Part shown: in pieces, positions 17,915 to 26,233 of the stretch
Numbering within the stretch: the first letter of the stretch is position 1
Layout of the letters: each line of letters starts with the position of its first letter
From: Wenzhouxiangella marina
GTDB lineage: Bacteria; Pseudomonadota; Gammaproteobacteria; Xanthomonadales; Wenzhouxiangellaceae
Direction: 5' to 3'
DNA: 64,000 bases
Assembly (NCBI RefSeq): GCF_001187785.1
Contig: NZ_CP012154.1
Coordinates: 3,218,501 to 3,282,500 of the forward strand
Notes under the pieces: generated by a model
What the model was told of the DNA's origin: nothing
Seen by the model: the letters and a program-made list of their open reading frames with translations, nothing else
The model's database searches: none
Position numbers and translations under genes: made by a program

Positions 17915-19612
17915 TCACTCGAATCTGTCCTGGAAGATGATCGGGCCGAGCTCGGTGTTGGTGAAGACGCAGGTGACTGTTTCGTTGGCATCGACGACAA
18001 AGGTTGCCGTGGCTGAAGCAAGATCGCCTGAGCTATTGCCGTCGTCGCAGACGATCGAAGAAAGGGTCCATAGCAAGGGCAATTGCTCGGTACTTGAGTA
18101 GCTTCCGGGCGCGAGCCCTGACACTACGATCTGCTGGCCATCCTGAATCATACCCGCGGCATCGCCAGTAAAGGTGAAGTTCTGGGGCGAACCATCGGGG
18201 AGGGTCTCTTTCTGTACGATCAAGGTACCCAAGTTGCCGGTGACGAAATTCCACGCTGACGATGCGGTCAGGTCGTTTAGAGCGTTGGCATTCGTCGATG
18301 TGTCGACGATCGCGCCTTCGTCGATGATGACGAAGTGTTCGACGAACAGCGACAGCGGTGACGAGGGTTGATAGGTCAGGACGTTGCCGGTGATCTGAAT
18401 GGATGGATCGCCTATGGGCACCTGCTCGACCAGCGTCGGTGAGTTCAGGATGCCGGATATTATGATGTTATCCATCGCGACGCGCTCGCCCCCAGCGCTG
18501 GTCCGAACGCTGATGCGAAGATCCAGCGTGGAGCCAGTACCGCTGATGGGCAGAGCGAAGCGCTTCGCCTCGGTGCGCAAGGGCACGCCGCTGCCGAAGG
18601 GGGCGCCGGTCAGTTCTTCGCGGGCAATATTGTCTCCGTCACCTCGGAACTCGAGAATTTCCGTGAAGCTTCCTGAATTGTCGATGTCAATCAAGATCTG
18701 GACGTAGTCATCTGGACCCCAGCCCGCAGGCGCAGCAAACTGCCCACTGAAAGCAAGGTTTGTCAAAGCCGAAATGTCGATGTCGTCCCAGTCGAGATCC
18801 CTGGGTGAGGAGCCGAGTTGTGAGGCGTCGAAGTAGTTGCCGTCCAAACCGATGTAGTCGGTCGTGTTCGTCGGGTTGGGGTCACCGCCCCAAATGCCGC
18901 TGCCATCACCTGCACCGAAGTTGATGCCGAAATAGCTGCCGATACCATTCGAGCTGAACAGATCGACGCTGGTCGGCGACAGCCGGCTCGTGTCGTCGAA
19001 GCCCTCTTCCAGAGCCCGCATCTGAGTGCCGCTGTAGAGACTCAGGTTACCCGTACCAGCCTGTACTTCGTCGTTGAATTCCGCGACAAGCACCCCGGTC
19101 GGATCAACGTTTGTCTGGTCGTCCGAGGGCGTCAACGCCACCGGCTCCGGCTCACTTTCGTCCCCCGTCGTGAAACTCCATTCCGTCGTGTCAGAGACAC
19201 CCAGGCCAGGAAAAGCATTTCCGGCAAGGTCTACGGCGGACCCATTCGAAAGAACCATGTAGTACTCGGTCTCTTCTTCGAGCTCATTGATCCAGTTGAT
19301 GTTCATCGTGTCGTCGGTCACGTTCGTGGTCGAAAGCTGGACACGTCCGGTGTTGGCGGGGATGAAGTTGCCGACCAGTTCGTCATTGTCTGCTCGCCTG
19401 ATTTGTACTGCGCCAGTGCCCAGGACAATCGTTTCGTCGAAGACGACCGATACGTTCGGGCGCGGCGTTACATTCGTAGCGTTGTCGACCGGGTCCAGAG
19501 CGACGACAGCGGGCGGCGTCGTGTCGCCTCCTGCCAGTGCTGGAGTGCTGAAGAAGGCGCTCTCTGCGAGCAACGGAATAAGAATGAATAGGCGTTTGCA
19601 AGACATGGACAT
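17915..19612 (-). CDS. Secreted multi-domain protein: Big_5 Ig-like domains, inserted domain, SpaA-like domain, C-terminal FQDRFE
   Basis: 565 residues from the ATG at 19612 (MSMSCKRLFILIPLL..., signal peptide to about ALAGG). Residues about 28-150 form an SbsA/Big_5 Ig-like domain (TTPPAVVALDPVDNATNV ... WSFTTGD). A second Big_5 domain starts ALTPSDDQTNVDPTGV and is interrupted by about 190 residues (EGFDDTSRLS to SGILNSP) resembling a lectin-like sandwich. It resumes at LTYQPSSPLS and closes at SAWNFVTGN. A prealbumin-like/SpaA domain follows (GTLIVQKETLPDGSPQNFTF, LAPGSYSSTEQ) with two cysteines. It ends LGPIIFQDRFE. The architecture is that of surface adhesion or matrix proteins. The ligand is unknown. 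Confidence 0.8.
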   Translation of the reverse strand: MSMSCKRLFILIPLLAESAFFSTPALAGGDTTPPAVVALDPVDNATNVTPRPNVSVVFDETIVLGTGAVQIRRADNDELVGNFIPANTGRVQLSTTNVTDDTMNINWINELEEETEYYMVLSNGSAVDLAGNAFPGLGVSDTTEWSFTTGDESEPEPVALTPSDDQTNVDPTGVLVAEFNDEVQAGTGNLSLYSGTQMRALEEGFDDTSRLSPTSVDLFSSNGIGSYFGINFGAGDGSGIWGGDPNPTNTTDYIGLDGNYFDASQLGSSPRDLDWDDIDISALTNLAFSGQFAAPAGWGPDDYVQILIDIDNSGSFTEILEFRGDGDNIAREELTGAPFGSGVPLRTEAKRFALPISGTGSTLDLRISVRTSAGGERVAMDNIIISGILNSPTLVEQVPIGDPSIQITGNVLTYQPSSPLSLFVEHFVIIDEGAIVDTSTNANALNDLTASSAWNFVTGNLGTLIVQKETLPDGSPQNFTFTGDAAGMIQDGQQIVVSGLAPGSYSSTEQLPLLWTLSSIVCDDGNSSGDLASATATFVVDANETVTCVFTNTELGPIIFQDRFE

Positions 19613-20095
19613 AAAACCACCCCTTCGGGCATGTAATTGTTCAAAACAGCACTTCACCGCGGATACTTTCGATCCCGCGAGCTCGTCGAAAACCGGAGCC
19701 CTTGTACCTGACCGCATTACCCCACTTATCCTGCCACTTCGAAGCGCCATTCAGGCCATGGCAATTCCAAGCAATGCGGAACAGCTGCCACCAAGCGGAT
19801 ATTCCGGGGTGTGCAGCAAAAAGAATGACCCGTTGAGTGGAATGCCTCAGGCTCCTGGAGAAGAGCCTTCCTGCTTCCCACTTTCCGGCGCATGGCCTGC
19901 ATGGAGTTCCCCGGCCCGAACCTATGATGCCTAGGCGCACTTGTCCACTGGCAAATCTGCCAGTCCGGCACCTCAGAGTGCCCAGGCGCACGAATCACAC
20001 GGTCGGATCCGGGGTAAGCGAATCGGGACACCCACGAAACCACGACCATTCCCTAGCCGAAATCGAGTGGATTTCCTACTCAAGTTTCGGGGGCT
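19613..20095. other. Intergenic region with the left part of RAYT copy 1
   Basis: Positions 19749-20095 belong to the duplicated RAYT unit and match the sequence from 21342. At 20023-20040 is the inverted REP core (GAATCGGGACACCCACGA). No credible gene is seen. The promoter of the leftward Big_5 protein should lie in 19613-19750. Confidence 0.6.
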
Positions 20096-21246
20096 TTGCT
20101 GCAGGCTTGGGCTATGACATGCCCACGCAGCCAAATTGCACCGCCCGGCGAGGCCGGCGTCTTTCATGTCGTGAGTAGATGTGTCCGCCGGGCCTTTCTC
20201 TGCGGAACCGACAAGCATTCAGGGCAGTGCTTCGAGCATCGGCGACAGTGGATCGAGGATCGCATTCGGTTCCTGGCGGATTCCTTCGCGGTTTCGATCT
20301 ACTCCTATGCAGTCATGTCGAATCACTTCCATATCGTGCTGGCAGTCCATCCGAATGAGGCCCAGGCCTGGCCGGATGAGGAAGTCGCTGAGCGCTGGCT
20401 AGCGGTATTCCCGGGCGCCTTGAGCTGGACCCAGGATCCCAAACAGCGAGAGCGAATCGCCTACGCCCTGAGGAGCGACCCGAAGCGACTGCAGGAAGTG
20501 CGGGATCGTTTGGGAGACTTGAGCTGGTTCATGCGGGCGCTGAACGAGCCCATTGCTCGCATGGCCAACAAGGAGGACCAGTGTTCGGGCCGCTTCTGGG
20601 AAGGGAGATTCAAATGTCAGGCGCTGCTGGAAGAACAAGCGGTGATTTCGGCCATGGCCTACGTGGATCTCAACCCGGTTCGAGCAAAGATGGCAGACTC
20701 GCTCGAGGCCTCTGACCACACTTCGATCCAGGCCAGGATCAAGGATCAATCCCGGCCAGAGAGCCACGGGAAAGGCGAACTTCCCACTCGCCCCCTCAAA
20801 CCGGTCGCGGGCCTGGATGCCAAGGCGCTGCTGGGGATGACCGAATCCAGTTATCTGGAGCTTGTGCAATGGACCGGCGAACAGGCGCACCCGCGCAAGC
20901 GAGGGAAGATCAGCCGGCCGAAGGCCAAATCCGCGCCCGACGCTCTTTGGACGCTGGCCAAGCATCCGGACCAGTGGTTGCGCAGGGTCAAGGGCACCGA
21001 AAGCCGCTACTACCGCGCCATTGGCTCCGCGGAAGCGCTGATGGCAAAGGCTGCTGTAATGGGTCAAAGATGGATGAAGGGCGTCCACAGCGAGAAAGCC
21101 CTGATCCTGATCCGACAGCAGACCGAGTAGCCATTCCTCTGATGATATCGACCGGCCAGCACCTGCTGGCTGCCTGGGCGTGCCTGGAGATCGCCAATAG
21201 CCCAGCTGCCTTCTGAATTCAGCGTCAATCAGAGCAGCTCGACCCC
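19749..21246 (+). repeat. Tandem duplication unit, copy 1 (RAYT plus flanks)
   Basis: The sequence from ATTCAGGCCATGGCAATTCC at 19749 to CAGCTCGACCC near 21246 recurs almost unchanged at 21342-22846. Copy 2 has a 9-bp insertion near 21620 (GCGAATCGAGCGAATCGG against GCGAATCGG). The units include about 350 bp upstream of the transposase and 110 bp downstream. Only a few substitutions separate the copies, so the duplication is recent. Confidence 0.9.
20096..21130 (+). CDS. REP-associated tyrosine transposase (RAYT, Y1/HUH superfamily), copy 1
   Basis: 344 residues (an alternative start at 20114 gives MTCPRSQIAPP). The HUH metal-binding motif is HFH in VMSNHFHIVLAV, preceded by the usual G-FHVVSR strand. 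The catalytic tyrosine is expected in AMAYVDLNPVRAKMA. It has a longer C-terminal region than the 150-residue IS200 transposases, as RAYTs do. RAYTs are single-copy domesticated relatives of IS200/IS605 transposases that nick REP palindromes and are thought to spread them. Inverted GGGACACCC cores just upstream (about 20025-20035) and downstream fit a substrate role. It is nearly identical to copy 2. Confidence 0.9.
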   Translation: MLQAWAMTCPRSQIAPPGEAGVFHVVSRCVRRAFLCGTDKHSGQCFEHRRQWIEDRIRFLADSFAVSIYSYAVMSNHFHIVLAVHPNEAQAWPDEEVAERWLAVFPGALSWTQDPKQRERIAYALRSDPKRLQEVRDRLGDLSWFMRALNEPIARMANKEDQCSGRFWEGRFKCQALLEEQAVISAMAYVDLNPVRAKMADSLEASDHTSIQARIKDQSRPESHGKGELPTRPLKPVAGLDAKALLGMTESSYLELVQWTGEQAHPRKRGKISRPKAKSAPDALWTLAKHPDQWLRRVKGTESRYYRAIGSAEALMAKAAVMGQRWMKGVHSEKALILIRQQTE

Positions 21247-21697
21247 AAAACTCTTCTCTGTAGGATACGTATTGCTCGGCCGCGGCTGCTCGGACGCCGC
21301 TGTAATGGACTGGACTTGATGGCTGTCCTGTTCTTGCCTTGATTCAGGCCATGGCAATTCCAAGCAATGCGGAACAGCTGCCACCAAGCGGATATTCCGG
21401 GGTGTGCAGCAAAAAGAATGACCCGTTGAGTGGAATGCCTCAGGCTCCTGGAGAAGAGCCTTCCTGCTTCCCACTTTCCGGCGCATGGCCTGCATGGAGT
21501 TCCCCGGCCCGAACCTATGATGCCTAGGCGCACTTGTCCACTGGCAAATCTGCCAGTCCGGCACCTCAGGGTGCCCAAGCGCACGAATCACACGGTCGGA
21601 TCCGGGGTAAGCGAATCGAGCGAATCGGGACACCCACGAAACCACGACTATTCCCTAGCCGAAATCGAGTGGATTTCCTACTGAAGTTTCGGGGGCT
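21131..21697. other. Region between the two RAYT genes
   Basis: It holds the tail of duplication copy 1 (to about 21246), a unique 95-bp spacer with a REP core GGACTTGATGGCTGTCCTG (21313-21331), and from 21342 the head of copy 2 with the inverted core at 21624-21640. No gene other than the transposases is seen. Confidence 0.7.
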
Positions 21698-22846
21698 TTG
21701 CTGCAGGCTTGGGCTATGACATACCCACGCAGCCAAATTGCACCGCCCGGCGAGGCCGGCGTCTTTCATGTCGTGAGTAGATGTGTCCGCCGGGCCTTTC
21801 TCTGCGGAACCGACAAGCATTCAGGGCAGTGCTTCGAGCATCGGCGACAGTGGATCGAGGATCGCATTCGGTTCCTGGCGGATTCCTTCGCGGTTTCGAT
21901 CTACTCCTATGCAGTCATGTCGAATCACTTCCATATCGTGCTGGCAGTCCATCCGGATGAGGCCCAGGCCTGGCCGGATGAGGAAGTCGCCGAGCGCTGG
22001 CTGGCGGTATTCCCTGGCGCCTTGAGCTGGACCCAGGACCCCAAACAGCGAGAGCGGATCGCCTATGCCCTGAGGAGCGACCCGAAGCGACTGCAGGAAG
22101 TGCGGGATCGGCTGGGCGACTTGAGCTGGTTCATGCGGGCGCTGAACGAGCCCATTGCTCGCATGGCCAACAAGGAGGACCAGTGCTCGGGCCGCTTCTG
22201 GGAAGGGAGATTCAAATGTCAGGCGCTGCTGGAGGATCAAGCGGTGATTTCGGCCATGGCCTACGTGGATCTCAACCCGGTTCGAGCAAAGATGGCTGAC
22301 TCGCTCGAGGCCTCTGACCATACATCGATCCAGGCCAGGATCAAGGATCAATCCCGGCCAGAGAGCCACGGGAAAGGCGAACTTCCCACTCGCCCCCTCA
22401 AACCGGTCGCGGGCCTGGATGCCAAGGCGCTGCTGGGGATGACCGAATCCAGTTATCTGAAGCTTGTGCAATGGACCGGCGAACAGGCGCACCCGCTCAA
22501 ACGAGGGAAGCTCGCCCAGCCGAAGGACGAGTCTGCGCCCGACGCTCTTTGGAGGCTGGCCAAGCATCCTGACCAGTGGTTGCGCAGGGTGAAGGGCACC
22601 GAAAGTCGTTACTACCGCGCCATTGGCTCCGCGGAAGCGCTGATGGCAAAGGCTGCTGAAATGGGTCAAAGATGGATGAAGGGCGTCCACAGCGAAAAAG
22701 CCCTGATCCTGATGCGGCAGCAAACCGAGTAGCCATTCCCCTGATGATATCGACCGGCCAGCACTCGCTGGCTGCCTGGCGTGCCTGGAGATCGCCAATA
22801 GCCCAGCTGCCTTCTGAATTCAGCGTCAATCAGAGCAGCTCGACCC
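21342..22846 (+). repeat. Tandem duplication unit, copy 2 (RAYT plus flanks)
   Basis: Second copy of the unit described at 19749-21246. The transposase start is offset 1602 bp from copy 1. Sequence outside the units differs, so the borders are sharp. The spacer and the sequence after copy 2 both carry a degenerate unit ending in a GATGGCTGTCC core. Confidence 0.9.
21698..22732 (+). CDS. REP-associated tyrosine transposase (RAYT, Y1/HUH superfamily), copy 2
   Basis: 344 residues, differing from copy 1 at only a handful of positions (for example MTYPRSQ against MTCPRSQ, LAQPKDESAPDALWRL against SRPKAKSAPDALWTL). The HUH motif NHFHIVLAV and the candidate tyrosine segment YVDLNPVRAKMA are intact, so both copies may be active. 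RAYTs are usually single-copy per genome, so two complete tandem copies are unusual. Confidence 0.9.
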   Translation: MLQAWAMTYPRSQIAPPGEAGVFHVVSRCVRRAFLCGTDKHSGQCFEHRRQWIEDRIRFLADSFAVSIYSYAVMSNHFHIVLAVHPDEAQAWPDEEVAERWLAVFPGALSWTQDPKQRERIAYALRSDPKRLQEVRDRLGDLSWFMRALNEPIARMANKEDQCSGRFWEGRFKCQALLEDQAVISAMAYVDLNPVRAKMADSLEASDHTSIQARIKDQSRPESHGKGELPTRPLKPVAGLDAKALLGMTESSYLKLVQWTGEQAHPLKRGKLAQPKDESAPDALWRLAKHPDQWLRRVKGTESRYYRAIGSAEALMAKAAEMGQRWMKGVHSEKALILMRQQTE

Positions 22847-23244
22847 TAGATTCAGCTCCGTACGGCGCGCATCGGCTGGGCCCGGCTGCTCTAATGCCGC
22901 TTTAACCGGGTGGATTTGATGGCTGTCCCGTTCTTGTTGCAACCGGGGAAACTCGGCCCCGAACTGATCCTCAATCCAGGACGACTAGCACCCAGCTCAG
23001 TCCAGCTGGATTTTCATGGGTGTCCCGTTTTTGTTGATTGGAACAGATCAACCCCAAATTCAGCTTTATTGAGCGCGTATTGGTTGGCAGCGACTGCACG
23101 GAGGCTGCTTGAACCGGCTGCATTTCATGGGTGTCCCGTTCTTATTTCATGGGTGTCCCGTTCTTACGGTCCTGTTCTTGCCTACTCCAAGATGACGAGC
23201 AGCTACTTCAGACCGACTGGATTTTAATGGGTGTCCCGGTCTTG
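22846..23244. repeat. Array of degenerate ~100-bp units, each ending in the REP core
   Basis: Cores resembling GGATTTGATGGGTGTCCCG lie at about 22912-22936, 23008-23033, 23122-23143, 23144-23165 and 23219-23244, spaced roughly 90-110 bp apart. The third and fourth are a perfect tandem pair of 22 bp. Between cores the units share weaker words such as GGCTGCTTGAACCGGCTG and CCCCAAATTCAGCT. This is accumulated debris of RAYT/REP activity. No gene is present. Confidence 0.75.
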
Positions 23245-23248
23245 CCGG

Positions 23249-23359
23249 GGCTTCAACAAGGCCGTGGTCGCCCTGGCCAACAAGAATGCACGCATCGCCT
23301 GGCTGATCGTAGCCCGCGATGCGCACTACGACTCCGGCAAGGCCTTTGCCCCTGCCTGA
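23249..23359 (+). pseudogene. IS110-family transposase, C-terminal remnant
   Basis: 36 codons from 23249 read GFNKAVVALANKNARIAWLI and onward to ARDAHYDSGKAFAPA, then TGA. The segment N-K-x-x-x-A-L-A-N-K-N-A-R is the typical C-terminal end of IS110 transposases. Everything upstream of 23249 is REP-like sequence, so only the last few per cent of the gene survives. Past this the sequence to about 23640 has no gene and may include the right end of the lost element. Confidence 0.7.
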
Positions 23360-23644
23360 GGAGTCTGCCAAGCCTATGAAGAAGCAAGTCCACGACTTCG
23401 AGAGAGCCTGAACTAGGACAAAGGTGAAAAGCCGCGTGGGTGTATAGGCCTCGAAGTCATCTCGAAACTCATTGTGGGCCGGAGCGCAGAGAAGCCGCTC
23501 CACGAAGAGCCCGGATATATGTCAGCAGACCCCTTCTTCATCGCAACAAGTTGAACGCGAAAAAGCCTGGAGCAGCAGGAGAGGAGCAATCATGCCGAGA
23601 AACTCAACAAACTCCGAAAACCCGCTTGACTACGGGGAGGCGTC
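23360..23644. other. IS debris, no gene recognised
   Basis: This stretch separates the IS110 and IS3 transposase remnants. No frame looks protein-like. It is likely a mix of IS110 right-flank sequence and truncated IS3 DNA. Confidence 0.4.
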
Positions 23645-24208
23645 CATATATGTCCTAGTCTGGTCCAGGTGCGGACCAAGAAGCGCAAGAAGCTATCCCG
23701 CCCTCGAGTCCCGCTCGCTGTGCCTTCGGCGCCGAACGAGCGCTGGTCGATGGACTTCGTGTCCGACCAACTGGCCAATGGCCGGCGCATCCGGGTGCTG
23801 AACGTCGTCGATGACTTCAGTCGGGAAGCGATCTTGCAGCTGCCCGAGTCCTCGATCTCGGGGCTGCGAGTGACGCGCGAGCTTGACCGACTGCTGGAGT
23901 CCCGATCGGCACCGAAGACGATCGTCTGCGACAACGGTCCGGAATTCACCCCGAAGGCGATGTTCTTCTGGGCGAGGGAACGCCGGATCAAGCTCCACTT
24001 CATCCAGCCCGGGAAGCCGACGCAGAATGCGTTCGTGGAGAGCTTCAACGGCAAGTTCAGAGACTACTGCTTGAACCTGAACTGGTTCGCGAGCCTGGAG
24101 GATGCTCGAGAGATCATCGAGAACTGGAGAAGACACTACAACGACGTTCGACCCCACCGTTCCTTGAACGGCTTGCCACCCAGCCAGTACGCAAGGCAGG
24201 CGGCATGA
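23645..24208 (+). pseudogene. IS3-family transposase OrfB, 5'-truncated (rve integrase core)
   Basis: The open frame from 23645 gives about 187 residues. The first credible residues are VRTKKRKKLSRPRVP. The rve DDE core is complete: Asp in WSMDFVSDQL, Asp in IVCDNGPEF, Glu in NAFVESFNGKFRDYCLN, and the C-terminal RRHYNDVRPHRSLNGLPP. The usual N-terminal third (HTH_21 region) and the OrfA gene are absent. So this is a 5'-truncated copy with intact catalytic residues but no normal start or frameshift partner. The likely right end of the element lies in 24209-24260. Confidence 0.85.
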
Positions 24209-24328
24209 GATACTCCATCTCCCACATTGGGCGTGGCCCTAAACCAGGGGTACGGTCACCGAGCCCGCAATTGAATAATTTGATGTGACTGAGTATTTTG
24301 GAAAGCGAAGAGCTCGGGCTTTTACGAA

Positions 24329-25243
24329 ATGAAACAGACAGCATTTGGCATTCGTAGGAAAATCCGCTTGTTGGGGTTCTTCGCGGTTCCGAGTTTTATG
24401 GACGTTCCAAAAGGATTGAAAGGGATTTTGGGTGTTTTTGGAGCTATTCTTGCCTTTCTAGGTAGCCCTCAACCTGCGCATGGTGGCGTGGATGAAATGT
24501 TCAGGGATGATTTTGAATCGAGGATCGTTACCAACATCATCGGTCTGAGCGAGGGGTTCGAAGGCACTAGAGTTGTGACTGCGCGAATCTGTGACAGGGA
24601 AAAGCTGGGAATTGCCAGCGTCACTTTAAGCTATAGGCCGGTCGCGACTACCCAAGCGATGCAGTTCGAACCAAACTCCGATCCACCCATTACCCAAGGC
24701 GCGGTTTCCTGGGTGGATGTCTCCATGCAGCCGATTGCTGTAGCTTCAGGTCTTTGCCAGGACTATGAGTCTTCCGTGGAGATCCCCTTAGAGTACGGGC
24801 TGGCATTAAACGACAGCGGTCGGATCGAGTGGGAGTTTACAATCGAGTTTCAAAGCGGCGACTCAGAAGTGTATCCCCAGATTGAGCCGGGGAGGACTCT
24901 GTTCTGGGCCACTGAAGAAACGGCGCAGCAAGTCATTGAGCTCGCTTTAGGGACTGATGACAATGCGTTCGTCGCCTGCTATGACTGCGAATACAACACG
25001 CTTCAATACGACGCAATAGGATTTTTCTTCGGAAATGGCCAGAATTTTGCTATCGAGTATAACGGTGAGTCTAGATCTAGCGACGAAATCGAGCAAATGG
25101 AGGACAACTATGAAGATGCTTCTTCAAAAACTTTCTTTCTGCTCGAGCTAGGAAGTGTTAGTGAACTAACGGATCGGCTTGCTACGATATCGAATAAGAA
25201 TCAAAAGCAGGCGCTTAGTATATTGTCTAGGAATCGGAGATAG
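24329..25243 (+). CDS. Island protein A: exported protein of unknown family, paralogue of the next gene
   Basis: 304 residues. An alternative start at 24398 (MDVPKGLKGILGVFGAILAF) would give a cleaner signal peptide. Right after the export signal comes MFRDDFES (about 57-64), close to the FxDRF motif seen at the C-terminus of other secreted proteins. The rest aligns with the downstream gene: I(L/I)GLSEGFEG, TARIC, GLCQDYES, VACYDC and YDAIGFFFGNGQNFAIEYNG. Four cysteines (88, 143, 217, 220) are conserved in the pair, which fits two disulfides in an oxidising compartment. Codon use is visibly AT-richer than in the chromosome around it, pointing to transfer. No family recognised. Confidence 0.7.
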   Translation: MKQTAFGIRRKIRLLGFFAVPSFMDVPKGLKGILGVFGAILAFLGSPQPAHGGVDEMFRDDFESRIVTNIIGLSEGFEGTRVVTARICDREKLGIASVTLSYRPVATTQAMQFEPNSDPPITQGAVSWVDVSMQPIAVASGLCQDYESSVEIPLEYGLALNDSGRIEWEFTIEFQSGDSEVYPQIEPGRTLFWATEETAQQVIELALGTDDNAFVACYDCEYNTLQYDAIGFFFGNGQNFAIEYNGESRSSDEIEQMEDNYEDASSKTFFLLELGSVSELTDRLATISNKNQKQALSILSRNRR

Positions 25244-25258
25244 GGTTTTTTCACTTCA

Positions 25259-26011
25259 ATGGTTCAATCAATTCTTGTTCAAGCATTCCCGCTCTTTCTA
25301 GCACCTGTCTTCGTTGCCCCAATGGCGACGGATGGAATCTTCTCGGATCGTTTTCATAGTTTGCCAGTGCTCAATGTTTTGGGTATGGAGGCCGGTTTCG
25401 AAGGTGATCGGATGGTTTTTGCAGACATTTGCACTGATAACATATCGAGTGCCGAATTCAGCTATGACACGACAGATGAAGTGCCGGGTGTAATGGCCAC
25501 CATTTCCATGGCCTCAGCGGGCCCAAGCTCATTTCCGCAGGGTAGCCAGGGCTGTTCAGAATACTCCCAATACGAGACAGTGGAGAGCGTACCTCTAACT
25601 TATGTGGGCGCTCTTTCTCCAAGCGGCAAGGTGATTTGGAATATCAAAGTAACGCATACCGACGGGACGGAGTATTCAACTCCTCTGTTCAGAACTATAT
25701 TACTGGCAAATGAAGAATCAGCACAAAGCGCGATAGAAGCCATTCTCAATGATAACCAAAACGTATTTGTCGATTGCTACCAGTGTCCCGTTGAATTGCC
25801 CAGTGGAACAGCCGTGGAGTATGACGCCGTCGGCTTTTTTATAAATGGGAACGGAAATTTCGCGATTCAGTATGAAGGTGCCTATTCGGCCTCGGTCCTG
25901 AATGAGATGCGGTTGTTCTATGAGCAAATTGCCCCTAACAATAGTTTTTACGTGCTGAATAATAGTGCTCTCGATAGCCTCTCACAAAGTGTACTGGCGA
26001 TTATCCAGTGA
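25259..26011 (+). CDS. Island protein B: exported protein of unknown family, paralogue of the previous gene
   Basis: 250 residues, starting 15 bp after protein A, so probably co-transcribed. The N-terminus (MVQSILVQAFPLFLAPVFVA) can act as a signal peptide although it lacks basic residues. It is followed by DGIFSDRFHS (25-34), which matches the C-terminal tag of the beta-helix protein at 15954-17078. It shares with protein A the cysteines at 58, 99, 163 and 166 and the blocks LGMEAGFEGDRMV, FVDCYQC and EYDAVGFFINGNGNFAIQYEG. Predicted all-beta secreted protein. Unknown function. AT-rich like its partner. Confidence 0.7.
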   Translation: MVQSILVQAFPLFLAPVFVAPMATDGIFSDRFHSLPVLNVLGMEAGFEGDRMVFADICTDNISSAEFSYDTTDEVPGVMATISMASAGPSSFPQGSQGCSEYSQYETVESVPLTYVGALSPSGKVIWNIKVTHTDGTEYSTPLFRTILLANEESAQSAIEAILNDNQNVFVDCYQCPVELPSGTAVEYDAVGFFINGNGNFAIQYEGAYSASVLNEMRLFYEQIAPNNSFYVLNNSALDSLSQSVLAIIQ

Positions 26012-26233
26012 ACTAAGGATTGCTGGTGTACCTAGCCATCTTCATTGTCCACTTAAAGCAATAAAACGGCGAACCCCGATGTTGTGACTATACTAAGCCT
26101 TGACAATTGGGTAGCCTGCCGCTCGCAGCTTTAGGTGCTGCGCGACTGCCGCGCACCTGGTGGCGCTCGATATTGACCACCCGACCCGGAATCAATGAGT
26201 CACTCCGCGGGAAACCCATTGAAATCGAAGAAA
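26012..26233. other. Island end, no gene seen
   Basis: The 222 bp between island protein B and the half-tRNA include a GC-rich imperfect hairpin near 26132-26158 (GCGCGACTGCCGCGC) and AT-rich stretches. No integrase or tRNA 5' half is found here. Confidence 0.4.

Noticed and set aside
22846-23244. CRISPR array
   Set aside because: The repeats are degenerate, the spacing is irregular at about 100 bp, one pair is directly adjacent, and no cas gene is in the window. REP/RAYT debris explains it better.
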